Assembly: GCF_003390935.1 (NCBI RefSeq)
Contig: NZ_QNQZ01000001.1
Span: forward strand, 620,001 to 684,000
Origin: Lewinella sp. IMCC34191
GTDB taxonomy: Bacteria > Bacteroidota > Bacteroidia > Chitinophagales > Saprospiraceae
Direction of reading: 5' to 3'
Length of the DNA: 64,000 bases
Shown here: positions 36,146-45,938 of the stretch, piece after piece
Numbering within the stretch: the stretch's first letter is position 1
Layout of the letters: every line of letters begins with the position of its first letter
Notes under the pieces: model-generated
What the model saw: only the letters and a program-made list of their open reading frames with translations
Told to the model about the DNA's origin: nothing
The model's database searches: none
Position numbers and translations under genes: made by a program

Positions 36146-37912
36146 ATGTCCAAGATGCCCATCACCAAGAAAGCTCCGGCCACTAACGGTACGCACACCA
36201 CCGAACGAATGAGCGGTGCCCACGCCCTGCTCCAGTGTCTGGTGAACGAGGGGGTGGATACCATCTTTGGCTACCCCGGAGGGGCGATCATGCCCGTTTA
36301 CGATGCCCTGATCGACTTTGAGGACCGCATCACCCACATCCTTCCCCGTCACGAGCAGGGCGCCATTCACGCCGCGGAGGGTTACGCCCGGATCAAGCGG
36401 ACGACCGGTGTTTGCATGGCAACCAGCGGTCCGGGTGCCACCAACCTGATTACCGGTTTATGTGACGCCCAGCTGGATAGTCTGCCCATTGTCGCCATCA
36501 CGGGTCAGGTACCGTCTTTCCTGTTGGGAAGCGATGCCTTTCAGGAGGTAGACGTGGTGAACAGCACCATTCCGGTCACGAAGTGGAATTACCAGATCAC
36601 CAAGCCGGAAGAGATTGGTTGGGTTTTACGCAAGGCTTTCTTCATTGCCAATAGCGGCCGCCCGGGACCTGTAGTCGTTGACATCACTAAAGACGCTCAA
36701 CTGGCGATGGTGGACTTTTATTATCCTACCGAGCTGAGCATCCGGAGCTACGTCCCCCACAACAAACCCAAGTCCCGGCAACTCAAGGCCGCCGCAGACC
36801 TGATCAACGGTGCCCGTCAACCCATGATCTTAGCCGGCCACGGTATCCACATCGCTAAAGCCCAGCCGGTTTTTCGGGAGTTCGTCGAGAAAACCGGCAT
36901 CCCCGTAGGGGCAACCTGTCATGGTCTGGGAACCATTCCCAACGATCATCCCCTGTTTACCGGTATGCTCGGCATGCACGGAAACTATGGTCCGAACTAC
37001 CTGCAAAACGACGCCGATGTAGTCGTGGCCATCGGCATGCGTTTTGACGACCGGGTTACCGGACTGCTGTCGAAATACCTCCCCGACGCCCGGGTGGTAC
37101 ACATCGAAGTCGACCCCGCCGAAATAAATAAGAACGTCAAAGCGGAGGCACCCGTACTGGGCGATGCGCGGGAAGTGTTGGAAGCCCTGCTTCCGATGGT
37201 GGAAGAAAAGAGTTATCCGGAGTGGGTAGCCCGTTTTTACGAATGCAGCGAGATCGAGGAGCGACGCGTCATTAGCGAAGCAATCAAGCCTACCGCCGAC
37301 GGACAGATTCGCATGGGCCAGGTCATCCGGGAGGTAAGCCGACAGACGGACGGGCAGGCGATCGTAGCTACCGATGTCGGGCAGCACCAGATGATGGCCG
37401 CCCGCTACTATGAATATAAGGGACACGACCAGTGGGTGAGTTCTGGCGGAGCCGGTACGATGGGCTACGGTCTCCCCGCTGCTTTTGGCGCCAAATACGC
37501 CGATCCAGGTCGTCAGGTTGTTGCCTTCATCGGCGACGGGGGCTTTCAGATGACCATACAGGAACTTGGCCTGTGCGCCCAGTGGAACGTTGGTGTCAAG
37601 ATCGTGCTGCTCGACAATAACTACCTTGGAATGGTACGCCAGTGGCAGGAACTTTTCCATAAACGCCGCTACAGCTCGGTCGAGCTCCAGAACCCGGATT
37701 TCGTAACCATTGCTAAAGGATTTGGCGTGCCGGGCCGTACGGTGCGTAACCCCGATGAAGTGGTTGACGCGATCGCGGAAATGCTGGCCCACGAAGGACC
37801 GTACCTGCTACACCTCCACACGGTAAAGGAAGACAACGTCTTCCCCATGGTGCCGAGTGGCAAATCCGTAAGTGAGGTTATCCTGGGTCCCGAGGATCTG
37901 CTCCCGCAATAA
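36146..37912 (+). CDS. ilvB: Acetolactate synthase large subunit
   Basis: This thiamine-diphosphate and FAD enzyme makes acetolactate or acetohydroxybutyrate from pyruvate. The protein (588 residues from ATG 36146) has the catalytic glutamate in [18 protein letters not shown], the [13 protein letters not shown] stretch and the ThDP-binding [23 protein letters not shown] ending in [10 protein letters not shown], given here in parts. The TTG at 36137 is possible but ATG is preferred. About 20 polar residues precede the conserved core. It lies between ilvD and ilvN in one operon. Confidence 0.96.
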   Translation: MSKMPITKKAPATNGTHTTERMSGAHALLQCLVNEGVDTIFGYPGGAIMPVYDALIDFEDRITHILPRHEQGAIHAAEGYARIKRTTGVCMATSGPGATNLITGLCDAQLDSLPIVAITGQVPSFLLGSDAFQEVDVVNSTIPVTKWNYQITKPEEIGWVLRKAFFIANSGRPGPVVVDITKDAQLAMVDFYYPTELSIRSYVPHNKPKSRQLKAAADLINGARQPMILAGHGIHIAKAQPVFREFVEKTGIPVGATCHGLGTIPNDHPLFTGMLGMHGNYGPNYLQNDADVVVAIGMRFDDRVTGLLSKYLPDARVVHIEVDPAEINKNVKAEAPVLGDAREVLEALLPMVEEKSYPEWVARFYECSEIEERRVISEAIKPTADGQIRMGQVIREVSRQTDGQAIVATDVGQHQMMAARYYEYKGHDQWVSSGGAGTMGYGLPAAFGAKYADPGRQVVAFIGDGGFQMTIQELGLCAQWNVGVKIVLLDNNYLGMVRQWQELFHKRRYSSVELQNPDFVTIAKGFGVPGRTVRNPDEVVDAIAEMLAHEGPYLLHLHTVKEDNVFPMVPSGKSVSEVILGPEDLLPQ

Positions 37913-37930
37913 CGTCAACCACCCCAACTT

Positions 37931-38464
37931 ATGAAGCGCTCCTTTACCATCACCGTATTCACGGAGGACCACGCCGGACTCCTCTCCCGGGTAGTGGGCA
38001 TCTTTAATCGCCGCAACCTCAATATCAGCAGCCTCACGACGAGTGCCAGCAGCGATGAATCCATCCATCGCTTCACCATCGTGGTGGAAGTGACGGAGGA
38101 AATGGTGATTAAGCTGGTCGCGCAGCTGGACAAGCAGGTAGACGTCCTGAAGGCGTTCTACTACGACGACAAGGACATTGTTTACCAGGAGATTGCCCTC
38201 TACAAAGTCCCCATCGAAGTATTCAGCAATGGAAACGAGGTCGAGATGATGATCCGTCGCCACAACGCCCGCGTCTTGCTAATCGAACCGGAATACGTGG
38301 TCATCGAGAAGACCGGACATGAATACGAGACCGAGGCGCTCCTGACCGAACTTCGTCTGGTTGGACTCTACGAATTCGTCCGTTCGGGTCGCGTAGCCAT
38401 CGTGAAGCCCATGGAGCGGTTAAATAATTACCTGCAGGAATTGAACGAGGAGGTCAATAACTAA
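37931..38464 (+). CDS. ilvN: Acetolactate synthase small (regulatory) subunit
   Basis: The 177-residue protein carries an N-terminal ACT domain (FTITVFTEDHAGLLSRVVGI, FNRRNLNISSLTT), which binds branched-chain amino acids for feedback inhibition. A C-terminal domain follows, which activates the large subunit (EALLTELRLVGLYEFVRSGR). The spacing of 18 bases from ilvB indicates co-transcription. The enoyl-CoA hydratase gene begins 20 bases after its stop. Confidence 0.95.
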   Translation: MKRSFTITVFTEDHAGLLSRVVGIFNRRNLNISSLTTSASSDESIHRFTIVVEVTEEMVIKLVAQLDKQVDVLKAFYYDDKDIVYQEIALYKVPIEVFSNGNEVEMMIRRHNARVLLIEPEYVVIEKTGHEYETEALLTELRLVGLYEFVRSGRVAIVKPMERLNNYLQELNEEVNN

Positions 38465-38484
38465 GGGGAACTTATCTTCCCCGC

Positions 38485-39267
38485 ATGAGCTACGAGAACC
38501 TTTTAATTGAGCATACGGACGGCATCGTTCGGATCACTATCAACCGCCCGAAGGCGCTGAACGCCCTCAACCAGCAGACGCTGGGAGAACTGGAGCATTT
38601 CTTCGGAACCGATTATGCAGACCGTACTGACTTTTCCGGGGTCATCCTGACCGGAGCGGGAGATCGGGCCTTCGTTGCCGGTGCCGACATTAAGGAATTC
38701 GTAGCGGTAGCCGAGCGGGGAGACGGTCAACAGATGGCTGAGCGGGGCCACGAAATATTCTTCCTGATTGAAAACTTTCACCGGCCCGTCGTTGCGCTTA
38801 TCAACGGGTTCGCACTTGGTGGTGGCTGTGAACTGGCCATGGCCTGCCACCTGCGCATCGCAACGGAGAATGCACGTTTCGGGCAGCCGGAAGTCAATCT
38901 TGGGATCATTCCGGGGTACGGCGGTACCCAACGCCTGAATCAGTATATCGGTAAGGGAAAGGCGATGGAACTCATTCTTACGGGAAATATGATCGACGCC
39001 AGGGAAGCCGAGCGCCTGGGGCTGGTTAATTATACGCTGCCGCACGGGCAGGCCGAGGAGAAAGCGGTCGAGTTGTTATCGACCATTGCTACCAAGGGAC
39101 CAATAGCCATTCAGGAGAGCATACGTGCCGTGAATTCTTTCTACGATCACCCCGGCGGATACGCCGCGGAGGCGGAGGCGTTCGGTCGCGCTACGAAGAC
39201 GGCCGATTTCCGGGAGGGGGCATCCGCCTTCGTGGAGAAGCGTCAAGCCGATTTTCGAGGCGAGTAA
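38485..39267 (+). CDS. Enoyl-CoA hydratase/isomerase family protein (crotonase)
   Basis: The 260-residue protein has the crotonase oxyanion-hole segments AFVAGADIKEF and ALGGGCELAMACHLRIA, followed by GQPEVNLGIIPGYGGTQRL, whose glutamate fits a hydratase. Its place directly after ilvN could mean a role in branched-chain keto acid or fatty acid metabolism, but no beta-oxidation partners are beside it. Length is normal. A strong bidirectional terminator follows. Confidence 0.9.
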   Translation: MSYENLLIEHTDGIVRITINRPKALNALNQQTLGELEHFFGTDYADRTDFSGVILTGAGDRAFVAGADIKEFVAVAERGDGQQMAERGHEIFFLIENFHRPVVALINGFALGGGCELAMACHLRIATENARFGQPEVNLGIIPGYGGTQRLNQYIGKGKAMELILTGNMIDAREAERLGLVNYTLPHGQAEEKAVELLSTIATKGPIAIQESIRAVNSFYDHPGGYAAEAEAFGRATKTADFREGASAFVEKRQADFRGE

Positions 39268-39286
39268 AGCTTAGCCATAAACCGAA

Positions 39287-39328
39287 ATGAAAACGGGGTC
39301 GATGCGAACGCACCGACCCCGTTTTCAT
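39287..39328. terminator. Bidirectional terminator
   Basis: A perfect 15-bp stem, ATGAAAACGGGGTCG / CGACCCCGTTTTCAT with a 12-base loop, sits between the convergent crotonase and FKBP genes. The A and T runs in the arms serve both strands. Confidence 0.88.
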
Positions 39329-39349
39329 GGGATAAAGGCTTAAGGCATA

Positions 39350-40264
39350 TTATTTCACCTCTTCCAGCTCCACGTAAAAGATCAGTTCGCTATTCGGGGG
39401 AATACTTCCGTTGGGCGTACCCTGAGCTCCGTATCCGAGTTCGGAAGGAATGATCAGGGTTGCGCGGTCACCTTGCTGTAGCGCATCGATACCTTCGTCC
39501 CAGCCCGGAATGACCCGGCCGGCACCGAGAGGGAAAGGAATTCCCATGCCGCGTTCGAAACTTTGATCAAAGATTTCTCCGTTTTCGGAAAGCCGACCGA
39601 CGTATTGCACAACCACGCTACTACCGGGTTGGGCTTCGGGACCGGTACCTTCCTCATGGATGATGTAGCGAACACCGTTATCGGTTGATTGGAGCTCATC
39701 GTCCAGGCTGCCGGCTTTATAATCGTCGTATACCTGCTGGGTGAATTCCAGAACCTCTTCCTCGCGACCACGAATTTTGTTGGCTTTGGCTTCCTGCTCG
39801 GCGCGCAGGGCTTCCTGGCGGGCACTGTATTCTTCCTGCGGGACGATTTCCGTTACCTCCACGTCGTAGAGAAGAACGGTGTCATTCTGCATCCCGGGGG
39901 GCTTGGCCTGAGGGGGGTACTCGCTGATGTTGGTGCGAATAACCGCCCGTTCCCCTACGCGCAGCTTGCGCACGATATCTTCCACCGGTCCGGTATTTTC
40001 GTTGACGATGGTATCAGACAGCGCCTGGATAACCGGGGTGTCTCCGCCGGCATCCCGCGTATCATACACCACGCTGTCGCCTTCGTTCTTCAGCTGGGCG
40101 TGGAAGTAGATGTAGTCGCCGGAGTTGGCTAGCTGGCCGTCATCATTGGTGTTGACGTAGGTGTAGCGGTTGCCGAGGTCGGTGGTCTGGAGGCCCGACT
40201 TGCTGTCGTCCCCGCAGGCAACCAGGCTCAAGCCGGCAAGCAATAGGAATAATCGTTGTAACAT
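39350..40264 (-). CDS. Lipoprotein FKBP-type peptidyl-prolyl isomerase, two-domain
   Basis: The 304-residue lipoprotein (LAGLSLVACGDD lipobox, Cys17) has two FKBP-like regions. The N-terminal one (about 35-145) has VEDIVRKLRVGERAVI-like elements but lacks the full active site. The C-terminal one (about 205-304) is complete: VVVQYVGRLSENGEIFDQSF, PFPLGAGRVIPGWDEGIDAL, LIIPSELGYG and PNSELIFYVELEEV. A charged helix of about 50 residues joins them. It should fold or check envelope proteins. It ends an operon with nrnA, whose start lies just downstream of it in space (3 bases between the genes). Confidence 0.92.
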   Translation of the reverse strand: MLQRLFLLLAGLSLVACGDDSKSGLQTTDLGNRYTYVNTNDDGQLANSGDYIYFHAQLKNEGDSVVYDTRDAGGDTPVIQALSDTIVNENTGPVEDIVRKLRVGERAVIRTNISEYPPQAKPPGMQNDTVLLYDVEVTEIVPQEEYSARQEALRAEQEAKANKIRGREEEVLEFTQQVYDDYKAGSLDDELQSTDNGVRYIIHEEGTGPEAQPGSSVVVQYVGRLSENGEIFDQSFERGMGIPFPLGAGRVIPGWDEGIDALQQGDRATLIIPSELGYGAQGTPNGSIPPNSELIFYVELEEVK

Positions 40265-40267
40265 AAA

Positions 40268-41302
40268 TTATTGATTGTTAAATTCCAGGTAAGCCGCCTC
40301 TATCTCTGCAGCGTACTTTGGTAGCTGTTTTTTGAAACGGTTGATGGTTGATCCCAGCGGAGCAAAGCTCGCCCCACCGGCAGCATTCCGGTGGCCGCCG
40401 CCCCGAAAATGGGCTTTGGCAATCTGCTGCACGTCCATATTTCCCTTAGAGCGCAGACTGATCTTTACAATTTTCGGTTGCTCGTGGATGAATGCGGCTA
40501 TCATGTATTCCGGCATCCGCATGACGTAGTTGACTATTCCTTCGGTATCCCCGCGCTGAATGTCAAATGCCTCGTAATCCTGTTTGGTGAGATAGATAAG
40601 CCCCGTGCGATGCTCGGGAAGCAACTCCATGCGGTTGGCCAGGCAGTGACCTAGCAGGCGCAATTGTTTCTCCGTCTGACTATTCCAGACGTGGTCGGCG
40701 ATCTTATAGGCATCCGTGCCGGCAAGTAACAACTCCGCGGTGGTACGGAACAGGGTGGGGGAGGTGCTGTACTTGAATCCACCCGTATCGGTAAGGATGC
40801 CGGTGTAGAGGCAGTCGGACGTTTTCTTAGTAATACGGTCGGCATGACCAAGGTAACGGATAAACTCATAGACCAATTCACAGGTCGAACTGGCCTCCGG
40901 GCGGCTGAAGATGGGATCGGCGATCGGCTCCGGGAACAGGTGATGGTCGATCATGATGCGCGGACGGTCATCGTCCTTCATCCCCTCGGCCATCTTATCT
41001 ATGCGATCGAAGGAGTTGAAATCCAGGATAAAGAAAAGCGTCGCGCGATCAATAACCTCCTGAGCTGCCGGCGGGTCGTTGTCAAAGATGACCATACTTT
41101 CCACTGCCGGTAGAAAACGTAAGAAGAAAGGATAGTCGGAAGGTAGTACGACCGTGCAGTTGTGGCCCTCATCGCGTAGATAGTGCATGAGGCCAAGGCT
41201 TGAGCCTACCGCGTCCCCGTCCGGGTTACGGTGGCTGAAGATGACAATTTCCTGCTTCTGTGCTAGCAGACGTCGGGCGTCCGAAATTTGATCCTGCGTC
41301 AT
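40268..41302 (-). CDS. nrnA: Bifunctional oligoribonuclease/PAP phosphatase NrnA-like
   Basis: This DHH-DHHA1 phosphoesterase degrades nano-RNA and converts 3'-phosphoadenosine 5'-phosphate to AMP. The 344-residue protein has [15 protein letters not shown] (motif I), [22 protein letters not shown] (the DHH motif), TDTGGFKYS, and the C-terminal [10 protein letters not shown]. All metal-binding residues seem present. The ATG at 41302 is used. Ndk diverges from it. Confidence 0.93.
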   Translation of the reverse strand: MTQDQISDARRLLAQKQEIVIFSHRNPDGDAVGSSLGLMHYLRDEGHNCTVVLPSDYPFFLRFLPAVESMVIFDNDPPAAQEVIDRATLFFILDFNSFDRIDKMAEGMKDDDRPRIMIDHHLFPEPIADPIFSRPEASSTCELVYEFIRYLGHADRITKKTSDCLYTGILTDTGGFKYSTSPTLFRTTAELLLAGTDAYKIADHVWNSQTEKQLRLLGHCLANRMELLPEHRTGLIYLTKQDYEAFDIQRGDTEGIVNYVMRMPEYMIAAFIHEQPKIVKISLRSKGNMDVQQIAKAHFRGGGHRNAAGGASFAPLGSTINRFKKQLPKYAAEIEAAYLEFNNQ

Positions 41303-41361
41303 TGGGGGGAGCTACGGCGGCGCAAAAGTACCGAAAAAATGGCGTGCCCGCCAAAACTTCC

Positions 41362-41369
41362 TACTTTTG
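41362..41369 (+). promoter_or_regulatory. -7 box for ndk
   Basis: TACTTTTG, a perfect TAnnTTTG match, 28 bases before the ndk ATG at 41397. Confidence 0.5.
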
Positions 41370-41396
41370 CCCCCTGCAACAAAATCAGACCGACTT

Positions 41397-41819
41397 ATGG
41401 CCACCAACCGCACTTTTACCATGATCAAGCCCGACGCCGTACGTAACGGCCACATCGGGGCTATCCTAGAACAGATTAACGGCGCCGGATTTAAGATCGT
41501 GGCTATGAAGTATACTCAGCTCAGCAAGGAAAAAGCGGGTGAGTTTTACGCCGTACACCGCGGCCGGCCCTTCTACGATGAACTTGTCGACTTCATGAGC
41601 AGCGGTCCCATCGTGGCGGCCATTCTCGAAAAGGGGAATGCCGTAGCGGACTTCCGCAAGCTGATCGGCGCTACTAACCCCGATGAGGCAGACGCGGGTA
41701 CGATCCGTGCCAAGTACGCTACCAGTATCGGCGAAAACGCGGTTCACGGCAGCGACAGTGACGAGAATGCCGAGATTGAAGGCAGCTTTCACTTTGCCGG
41801 GACGGAGGTTTTCGCTTAG
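41397..41819 (+). CDS. ndk: Nucleoside-diphosphate kinase
   Basis: This enzyme balances NTP and dNTP pools by phosphate transfer through a phosphohistidine. The 140-residue protein has the N-terminal [15 protein letters not shown] and the active histidine His117 in [14 protein letters not shown] 41397 is preferred to an upstream GTG/ATG-like extension because it fits the family start. The protein ends in an extra [10 protein letters not shown]-type tail normal for the family. The heptose-kinase-like gene begins seven bases later. Confidence 0.97.
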   Translation: MATNRTFTMIKPDAVRNGHIGAILEQINGAGFKIVAMKYTQLSKEKAGEFYAVHRGRPFYDELVDFMSSGPIVAAILEKGNAVADFRKLIGATNPDEADAGTIRAKYATSIGENAVHGSDSDENAEIEGSFHFAGTEVFA

Positions 41820-41826
41820 ACCCCAC

Positions 41827-42792
41827 ATGATGCTTCCGGATTTTTCCAAGCTGCGCGTGCTGGTAATCGGGGACCTGATGCTCGACCGCTACCTTCAGGG
41901 ACGGGTCGATCGCATCAGCCCCGAAGCCCCGGTGCCCGTGCTGCGTTTCCTGCAACAGGAGGACAGGCTCGGCGGCGCGGGGAACGTCGCGATCAATCTG
42001 GTAGCTTTAGGAGCGAAGGCGACTGCAGCCGGCGTATGCGGCGATGACGACAACGGTACCCTGTTAAGGGACGCACTATCGGCCCGTGAGATCGGAGCCA
42101 TGCTGGTGCGTGATGCCCACCGCCCTACTACGGTAAAGACCCGGATTATCGCGCAGGATCAACAACTGTTGCGCATCGACCGGGAGTCTACCGATGATAT
42201 CGGACCGGACGCGGAACGCAACCTGTTGACCAGCGTAAGGGAGGGTATCAAGGGAGGGGAGGTCGATCTCATCATCCTGCAGGACTATAATAAGGGTGTA
42301 TTAAGCCCGGAGATCATCAATAAGGTAACCGACCTGGCACAGGAAGCAGGCATTCCCGTCGCCGTTGACCCAAAAGCGGCGAACTTCTGGCGCTACACAG
42401 AGGTGGACCTATTCAAACCCAATCTGCGCGAGATACAGCAGCAGTGCGGTTTTGCGCTGACGCCGGATACGGCCAGCCTGGATCGGGCGGCCGGATTACT
42501 CTTTGATCGGCTAGGCTGCAAACGGATCATGATCACCCTGTCGGAGCACGGCATATATACCCACGATGGCCGACGCTCCGATATACACCCGACCCGTGCG
42601 CAACGTATTGCCGACGTAAGCGGAGCGGGAGACACGGTGATTAGCGTAGCCGCTTGTGCAATGGCCATGGGACTGGATTTGCAGGCCTCCGCACGACTGG
42701 CGAACCTTGCCGGCGCCCAGGTTATCGCCCAACCTGGGGTGGCAGCGGTGGATCGGGCGGCTCTGGAAAAGGCCTGGCGGAAGGAGACATGA
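41827..42792 (+). CDS. PfkB-family kinase, RfaE1/HldE kinase-domain-like
   Basis: The 321-residue protein matches the kinase half of HldE: LVIGDLMLDRYLQGRVDRIS, APVPVLRFLQQEDRLGGAGN, VDPKAANFWRYTEVDLFKPN and the ATP-site anion hole VSGAGDTVISVAACAMAMG. In lipopolysaccharide-making bacteria such a kinase phosphorylates D-glycero-D-manno-heptose-7-phosphate. The nucleotidyltransferase half is not attached and no other heptose gene is near, so a related sugar kinase role is possible. ATG 41827 and 41830 are both possible; the long frame overlapping ndk is not. Confidence 0.87.
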   Translation: MMLPDFSKLRVLVIGDLMLDRYLQGRVDRISPEAPVPVLRFLQQEDRLGGAGNVAINLVALGAKATAAGVCGDDDNGTLLRDALSAREIGAMLVRDAHRPTTVKTRIIAQDQQLLRIDRESTDDIGPDAERNLLTSVREGIKGGEVDLIILQDYNKGVLSPEIINKVTDLAQEAGIPVAVDPKAANFWRYTEVDLFKPNLREIQQQCGFALTPDTASLDRAAGLLFDRLGCKRIMITLSEHGIYTHDGRRSDIHPTRAQRIADVSGAGDTVISVAACAMAMGLDLQASARLANLAGAQVIAQPGVAAVDRAALEKAWRKET

Positions 42793-42803
42793 ACACATAA
42801 TGC

Positions 42804-43808
42804 ATGAGGGAGTTATACCGGGAATTACGTTCATCCGGAATACCCCTTATGTACCTATTTGAAATATTTGGTCTGGAACTTGATTTTCAACCCCTCATCG
42901 AGGAATTACGGAGTTGGTGGGCAGGTCTGCTGAAGCACCTGCCAAACATTTTGCTCGCGATCATTGTGATTGCGATCGGTTTTATGGTCACCAAGTTCGC
43001 GAAGCGATACATTGACCGGGTCAGCCGCCGCATGGTGCACGATTCGACCGTCGCGGGCCTGATTGCTTCCATTCTGACGGCACTCGTCGTCCTGGCTTTC
43101 CTTTTCCTGACCCTGAGTGTACTACAACTCACTGGAGTAGTTGCCACCATACTGGGCGCTGCGGGAGTGGTTGGCTTGGCACTGGGTCTTGCCTTTCAGG
43201 ATCCTATCCTTAACCTGTTCAGCGGCATCATGCTGTCCATCAGGAACCTTTTCAAGGAAGGGGACCTGATCGAGGTAAGCGGCTATTTCGGCAAGGTTCA
43301 GAAGGTGAACCTGCGCAATACGATCTTAATGACGCTGCAGGGGCAGGAAGTCCTGATCCCCAATAAGACCGTAGCCCAAGAACCGATTAAAAATTACAAC
43401 CGCTACGGTATGCGCCGCGTCGATATCGGTTGCGGCGTCAGCTACGGAGACGATCTCTCCAAGGTACGGGAGTTAACTATTAAAGCCATAAAGGATTCCG
43501 TCGCCTATGACACGTCCAAAGACGTTCAGCTATTCTTCAACGAATTCGGTAATAGCTCGATCAACTATACGCTTCGTTTTTGGATCGCCGAAAACAAAAC
43601 GGGGCAGGCGGATTTCCTATCCGCTCAAAGTGAGGCGATAATGGCCATTAAGCGCGTATATGACGACAACGATATCATGATTCCGTTTCCCATTCGCACG
43701 CTGGACTTTGGCATCAAGGGTGGCGAAAAACTCAGTGAGATGCTGGGTTCCGGAAAGAATGATAATTCCGGGGACCAAAATTTCGATAACGAACATCAGT
43801 CTACGTAG
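42804..43808 (+). CDS. MscS-family mechanosensitive channel
   Basis: The 334-residue membrane protein protects against osmotic downshift or carries small solutes. Helix 1 lies at about residues 45-65 (HLPNILLAIIVIAIGFMV) and helix 2 at 90-112. The pore helix has GAAGVVGLALGLAFQDPILNLFSGIML, the family signature. A soluble beta domain follows (KEGDLIEVSGYFGKVQKVNLRNT, VLIPNKTVAQEPIKNY), then a C-terminal tail that is acidic and Asn-rich. ATG 42804 is listed; ATG 42849 (MYLFEIFG) is an equally reasonable start. Confidence 0.92.
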   Translation: MRELYRELRSSGIPLMYLFEIFGLELDFQPLIEELRSWWAGLLKHLPNILLAIIVIAIGFMVTKFAKRYIDRVSRRMVHDSTVAGLIASILTALVVLAFLFLTLSVLQLTGVVATILGAAGVVGLALGLAFQDPILNLFSGIMLSIRNLFKEGDLIEVSGYFGKVQKVNLRNTILMTLQGQEVLIPNKTVAQEPIKNYNRYGMRRVDIGCGVSYGDDLSKVRELTIKAIKDSVAYDTSKDVQLFFNEFGNSSINYTLRFWIAENKTGQADFLSAQSEAIMAIKRVYDDNDIMIPFPIRTLDFGIKGGEKLSEMLGSGKNDNSGDQNFDNEHQST

Positions 43809-43892
43809 CCTGTTTTATGACCGAGAGTGCACCACCAAACACATGCACACCCGCCATTGCACTCCGTGGCATTTTAACACAAAGTATTCATT

Positions 43893-44357
43893 ATGAAAAT
43901 CCGCACTTTATCCCTCGCCCTCTTACTTAGTATGGGTGGACTGTTTTACAGCTGCGCCGAAAACTCGCCCGCTGATAACGCCGCCGACGAAATAGAGTAC
44001 GAAACCGAAAACGCCCTGTCGAACATGGGTGCCGAAGTTCGGGAAGAAAGCAACGAATTTGAGCGTGATTTCCGCGAAGCCCGTACTAACATCGACAATC
44101 GGATGACCGAGATCGAAGCAGAAATGGAAAGCGCCGGCGAGGAAGCCCGCATGGAAATGGAAGAAGAGTACGCCGAATTGGAGGGTTACCGCGACGATCT
44201 TGATCGTCGGATGGACCGCGTTGGCGCTAACTGGGAAGCTGGTTGGAATGACTTCGAAGGTGACGTCGAGCAAGGTTGGATGGACTTCAAGCGTGAGTCT
44301 GACGAACTGCTGACCAACGTTGAGCGTAGCCTCGACCCCGAAGGCGACCTGGACTAA
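43893..44357 (+). CDS. Acidic coiled-coil lipoprotein
   Basis: I recognise no family. The 154-residue protein has a lipobox ending LFYSC (Cys21). A long, strongly acidic helical region of heptad-like EME/EEY repeats follows (residues about 35-110), then WEAGWNDFEGDVEQGWMDFKRESDELL. This looks like an envelope lipoprotein that forms a coiled coil. It is followed by a strong terminator and heads a group of small stress-type genes on the same strand. Function is unknown. Confidence 0.7.
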   Translation: MKIRTLSLALLLSMGGLFYSCAENSPADNAADEIEYETENALSNMGAEVREESNEFERDFREARTNIDNRMTEIEAEMESAGEEARMEMEEEYAELEGYRDDLDRRMDRVGANWEAGWNDFEGDVEQGWMDFKRESDELLTNVERSLDPEGDLD

Positions 44358-44380
44358 AATTCCAGTAAAATTAACCGTAT

Positions 44381-44430
44381 AGACCCGGTGGAGATAGGTA
44401 ACCAGTCCCCTCCACCGGGTCTTTGTTTTA
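44381..44430 (+). terminator. Terminator after the acidic lipoprotein gene
   Basis: A 13-bp stem, AGACCCGGTGGAG (44381-44393) / CTCCACCGGGTCT (44410-44422), is followed by TTGTTTTA. Confidence 0.85.
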
Positions 44431-44449
44431 GCAACTAATCCAAAACGAA

Positions 44450-44662
44450 ATGATCAGAGAAGGGAGTAAGGTAAAATGGAGTTGGGGTAATGGTACCGCA
44501 ACCGGAAAGGTGGAGGAAACCTTTAGCAAGGAGGTTACCCGTACCATCGACGGGAATGAGGTAACCCGAAAGGGTGAATCCGGAAATAAAGCACTTCTTA
44601 TAGAACAGGATGACGGAGGCAAGGTACTTAAGCTTGAGTCCGAAGTTGAAAAAGCCGATTAA
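44450..44662 (+). CDS. DUF2945 (hypervirulence-associated TUDOR-like) small protein
   Basis: The 70-residue cytosolic protein has the DUF2945 pattern: GSKVKWSWGNGTATGKVEETF at the start, GNEVTRKG in the middle, and ALLIEQDDGGKVLKLESEV at the end. The fold is a small SH3/TUDOR-like barrel; biochemical role is unclear. It is followed within two bases by the DUF2383 gene, suggesting one transcript. In many bacteria such proteins sit with general stress genes. Confidence 0.85.
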   Translation: MIREGSKVKWSWGNGTATGKVEETFSKEVTRTIDGNEVTRKGESGNKALLIEQDDGGKVLKLESEVEKAD

Positions 44663-44663
44663 T

Positions 44664-45185
44664 ATGGATAATGATTCTGATATGAAACCCACCTACGAAG
44701 TCCGGCCCGAGGGCACGGATGCAACCCTGAATGAGGTGGCCCTGCTGCATCGGCAGTCCCAGGGATATTACCGGGACATCGCATCCGCAATCAACGCGGA
44801 TGATAACACGGCTGCTGGCTTCTTTACCGAACTTGCGGAATACCATGAAAAGATGGTGGGTAAAATAAATGAGATCCTCTCCGACATGGCCGGCGGCGTA
44901 CATACGCCTTCACGTAGTTCAGAGACTTATTTGAAGAAACAGGAGAAGGCGCTTAACCAAGCACTTCAAAGTAAGAACACCAGCGAACTGGCCGATCTTG
45001 CCCACGAAAATGAGCGGGCCATCAGTAATGCTTACGAGCACGCACTCGGCAATGATAAGCTGATAGAGTTTGCCCGGGACCTACTTGAGAAGCAACACGA
45101 AGAAGTACTCACTTGGGTGAATAAAGCGGACCGTTACAAAACCGTCCCACAAGATTTTAACGACCACTATGATGACGCGAAATAA
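44664..45185 (+). CDS. DUF2383 ferritin-like four-helix protein
   Basis: The 173-residue protein is helical, with segments TLNEVALLHRQSQGYYRDIA, FFTELAEYHEKMVGKINEIL, QEKALNQALQ and FARDLLEKQHEEVLTWV. This is the layout of the PA2169-type DUF2383 four-helix bundle. The Glu/His pairs EYHEKM and EKQHEE could hold metal as in ferritin-like proteins, but I cannot confirm it. ATG 44664 is two bases past the DUF2945 stop. The next gene's start overlaps its last 17 bases. Confidence 0.8.
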   Translation: MDNDSDMKPTYEVRPEGTDATLNEVALLHRQSQGYYRDIASAINADDNTAAGFFTELAEYHEKMVGKINEILSDMAGGVHTPSRSSETYLKKQEKALNQALQSKNTSELADLAHENERAISNAYEHALGNDKLIEFARDLLEKQHEEVLTWVNKADRYKTVPQDFNDHYDDAK

Positions 45186-45903
45186 TTTCAATATCAATAG
45201 TCTGATCGGTACGCTGCTATTTACGTTAGCCGCTGCCGCGCCAATGCTCGCTCAACAGCAGGCGAACATCACGGAAACCACTACGGAATACGATAAGCAG
45301 CGGTTGTCGTCGATGACCATCTCGATAGACGCGCCGGTTGATGCGGTCTACGATCCCTGGGAGGAATTTTGGGAAGAGCGGTACGACATCGATATAGACC
45401 GCAGCGATAAGGACGGGTCGTCTATCGCCTATCTCGCCGAAGAGATTCTGATGACAGGGGTAAGTACCCAGCCGGTGTATTTTTATTCGAACGTTGACGG
45501 TACGGATGAACGTTCCACCGTCAGTATAAGTGTAGCCCTGGATCAAAGCAAGGTGATCACCCGGCAGAACGACGCGGCGGCATTCAAGTCTGCCGGTGAT
45601 AAATTACGGGAGTTCGAAACATACTTTTATACCCGTTACTTTGACGAGCAACTGGCTGAAGTGCGCGACGAACTGGAGGACGCCCGCGATGATCGCGAGG
45701 ATGCCAGCTCGGATGCAAACAAAGCGCGTAAGAAGATCCGGAAGTACGAAGAGAAGATTAAGGACTTGCGGGAGAAAATCGAAGAAACCCGTGAGGAAGT
45801 AGGAGAGGAGCTGGAAGATGCCGAAGAGAACGAGCAGCGCGTGCTCGACCTGGAGGCCGAACTGGAACGTATTCAGCGCTCGCGGCGAAACTATCTTGGG
45901 TAA
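45169..45903 (+). CDS. Exported protein with C-terminal coiled coil, unknown function
   Basis: I recognise no family. The 244-residue protein has a signal peptide (LIGTLLFTLAAAAPMLAQ), a mixed domain to about residue 150 (SMTISIDAPVDAVYDPWEEFWEERYDI...), then a highly charged coiled coil to the C terminus (residues about 155-238, EDARDDREDASSDANKARKK and so on). Its start overlaps the previous gene by 17 bases, so it is translationally linked. Two ATGs, 45169 and 45172, are possible. Confidence 0.65.
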   Translation: MMTRNNFNINSLIGTLLFTLAAAAPMLAQQQANITETTTEYDKQRLSSMTISIDAPVDAVYDPWEEFWEERYDIDIDRSDKDGSSIAYLAEEILMTGVSTQPVYFYSNVDGTDERSTVSISVALDQSKVITRQNDAAAFKSAGDKLREFETYFYTRYFDEQLAEVRDELEDARDDREDASSDANKARKKIRKYEEKIKDLREKIEETREEVGEELEDAEENEQRVLDLEAELERIQRSRRNYLG

Positions 45904-45938
45904 TTTCTACCTTTACCCCGAAATAAGAACTCAGTATA

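Noticed and set aside
36830-37792. Minus-strand frame of 320 codons inside ilvB
   Set aside because: Antisense shadow of a conserved gene with no recognisable domain.
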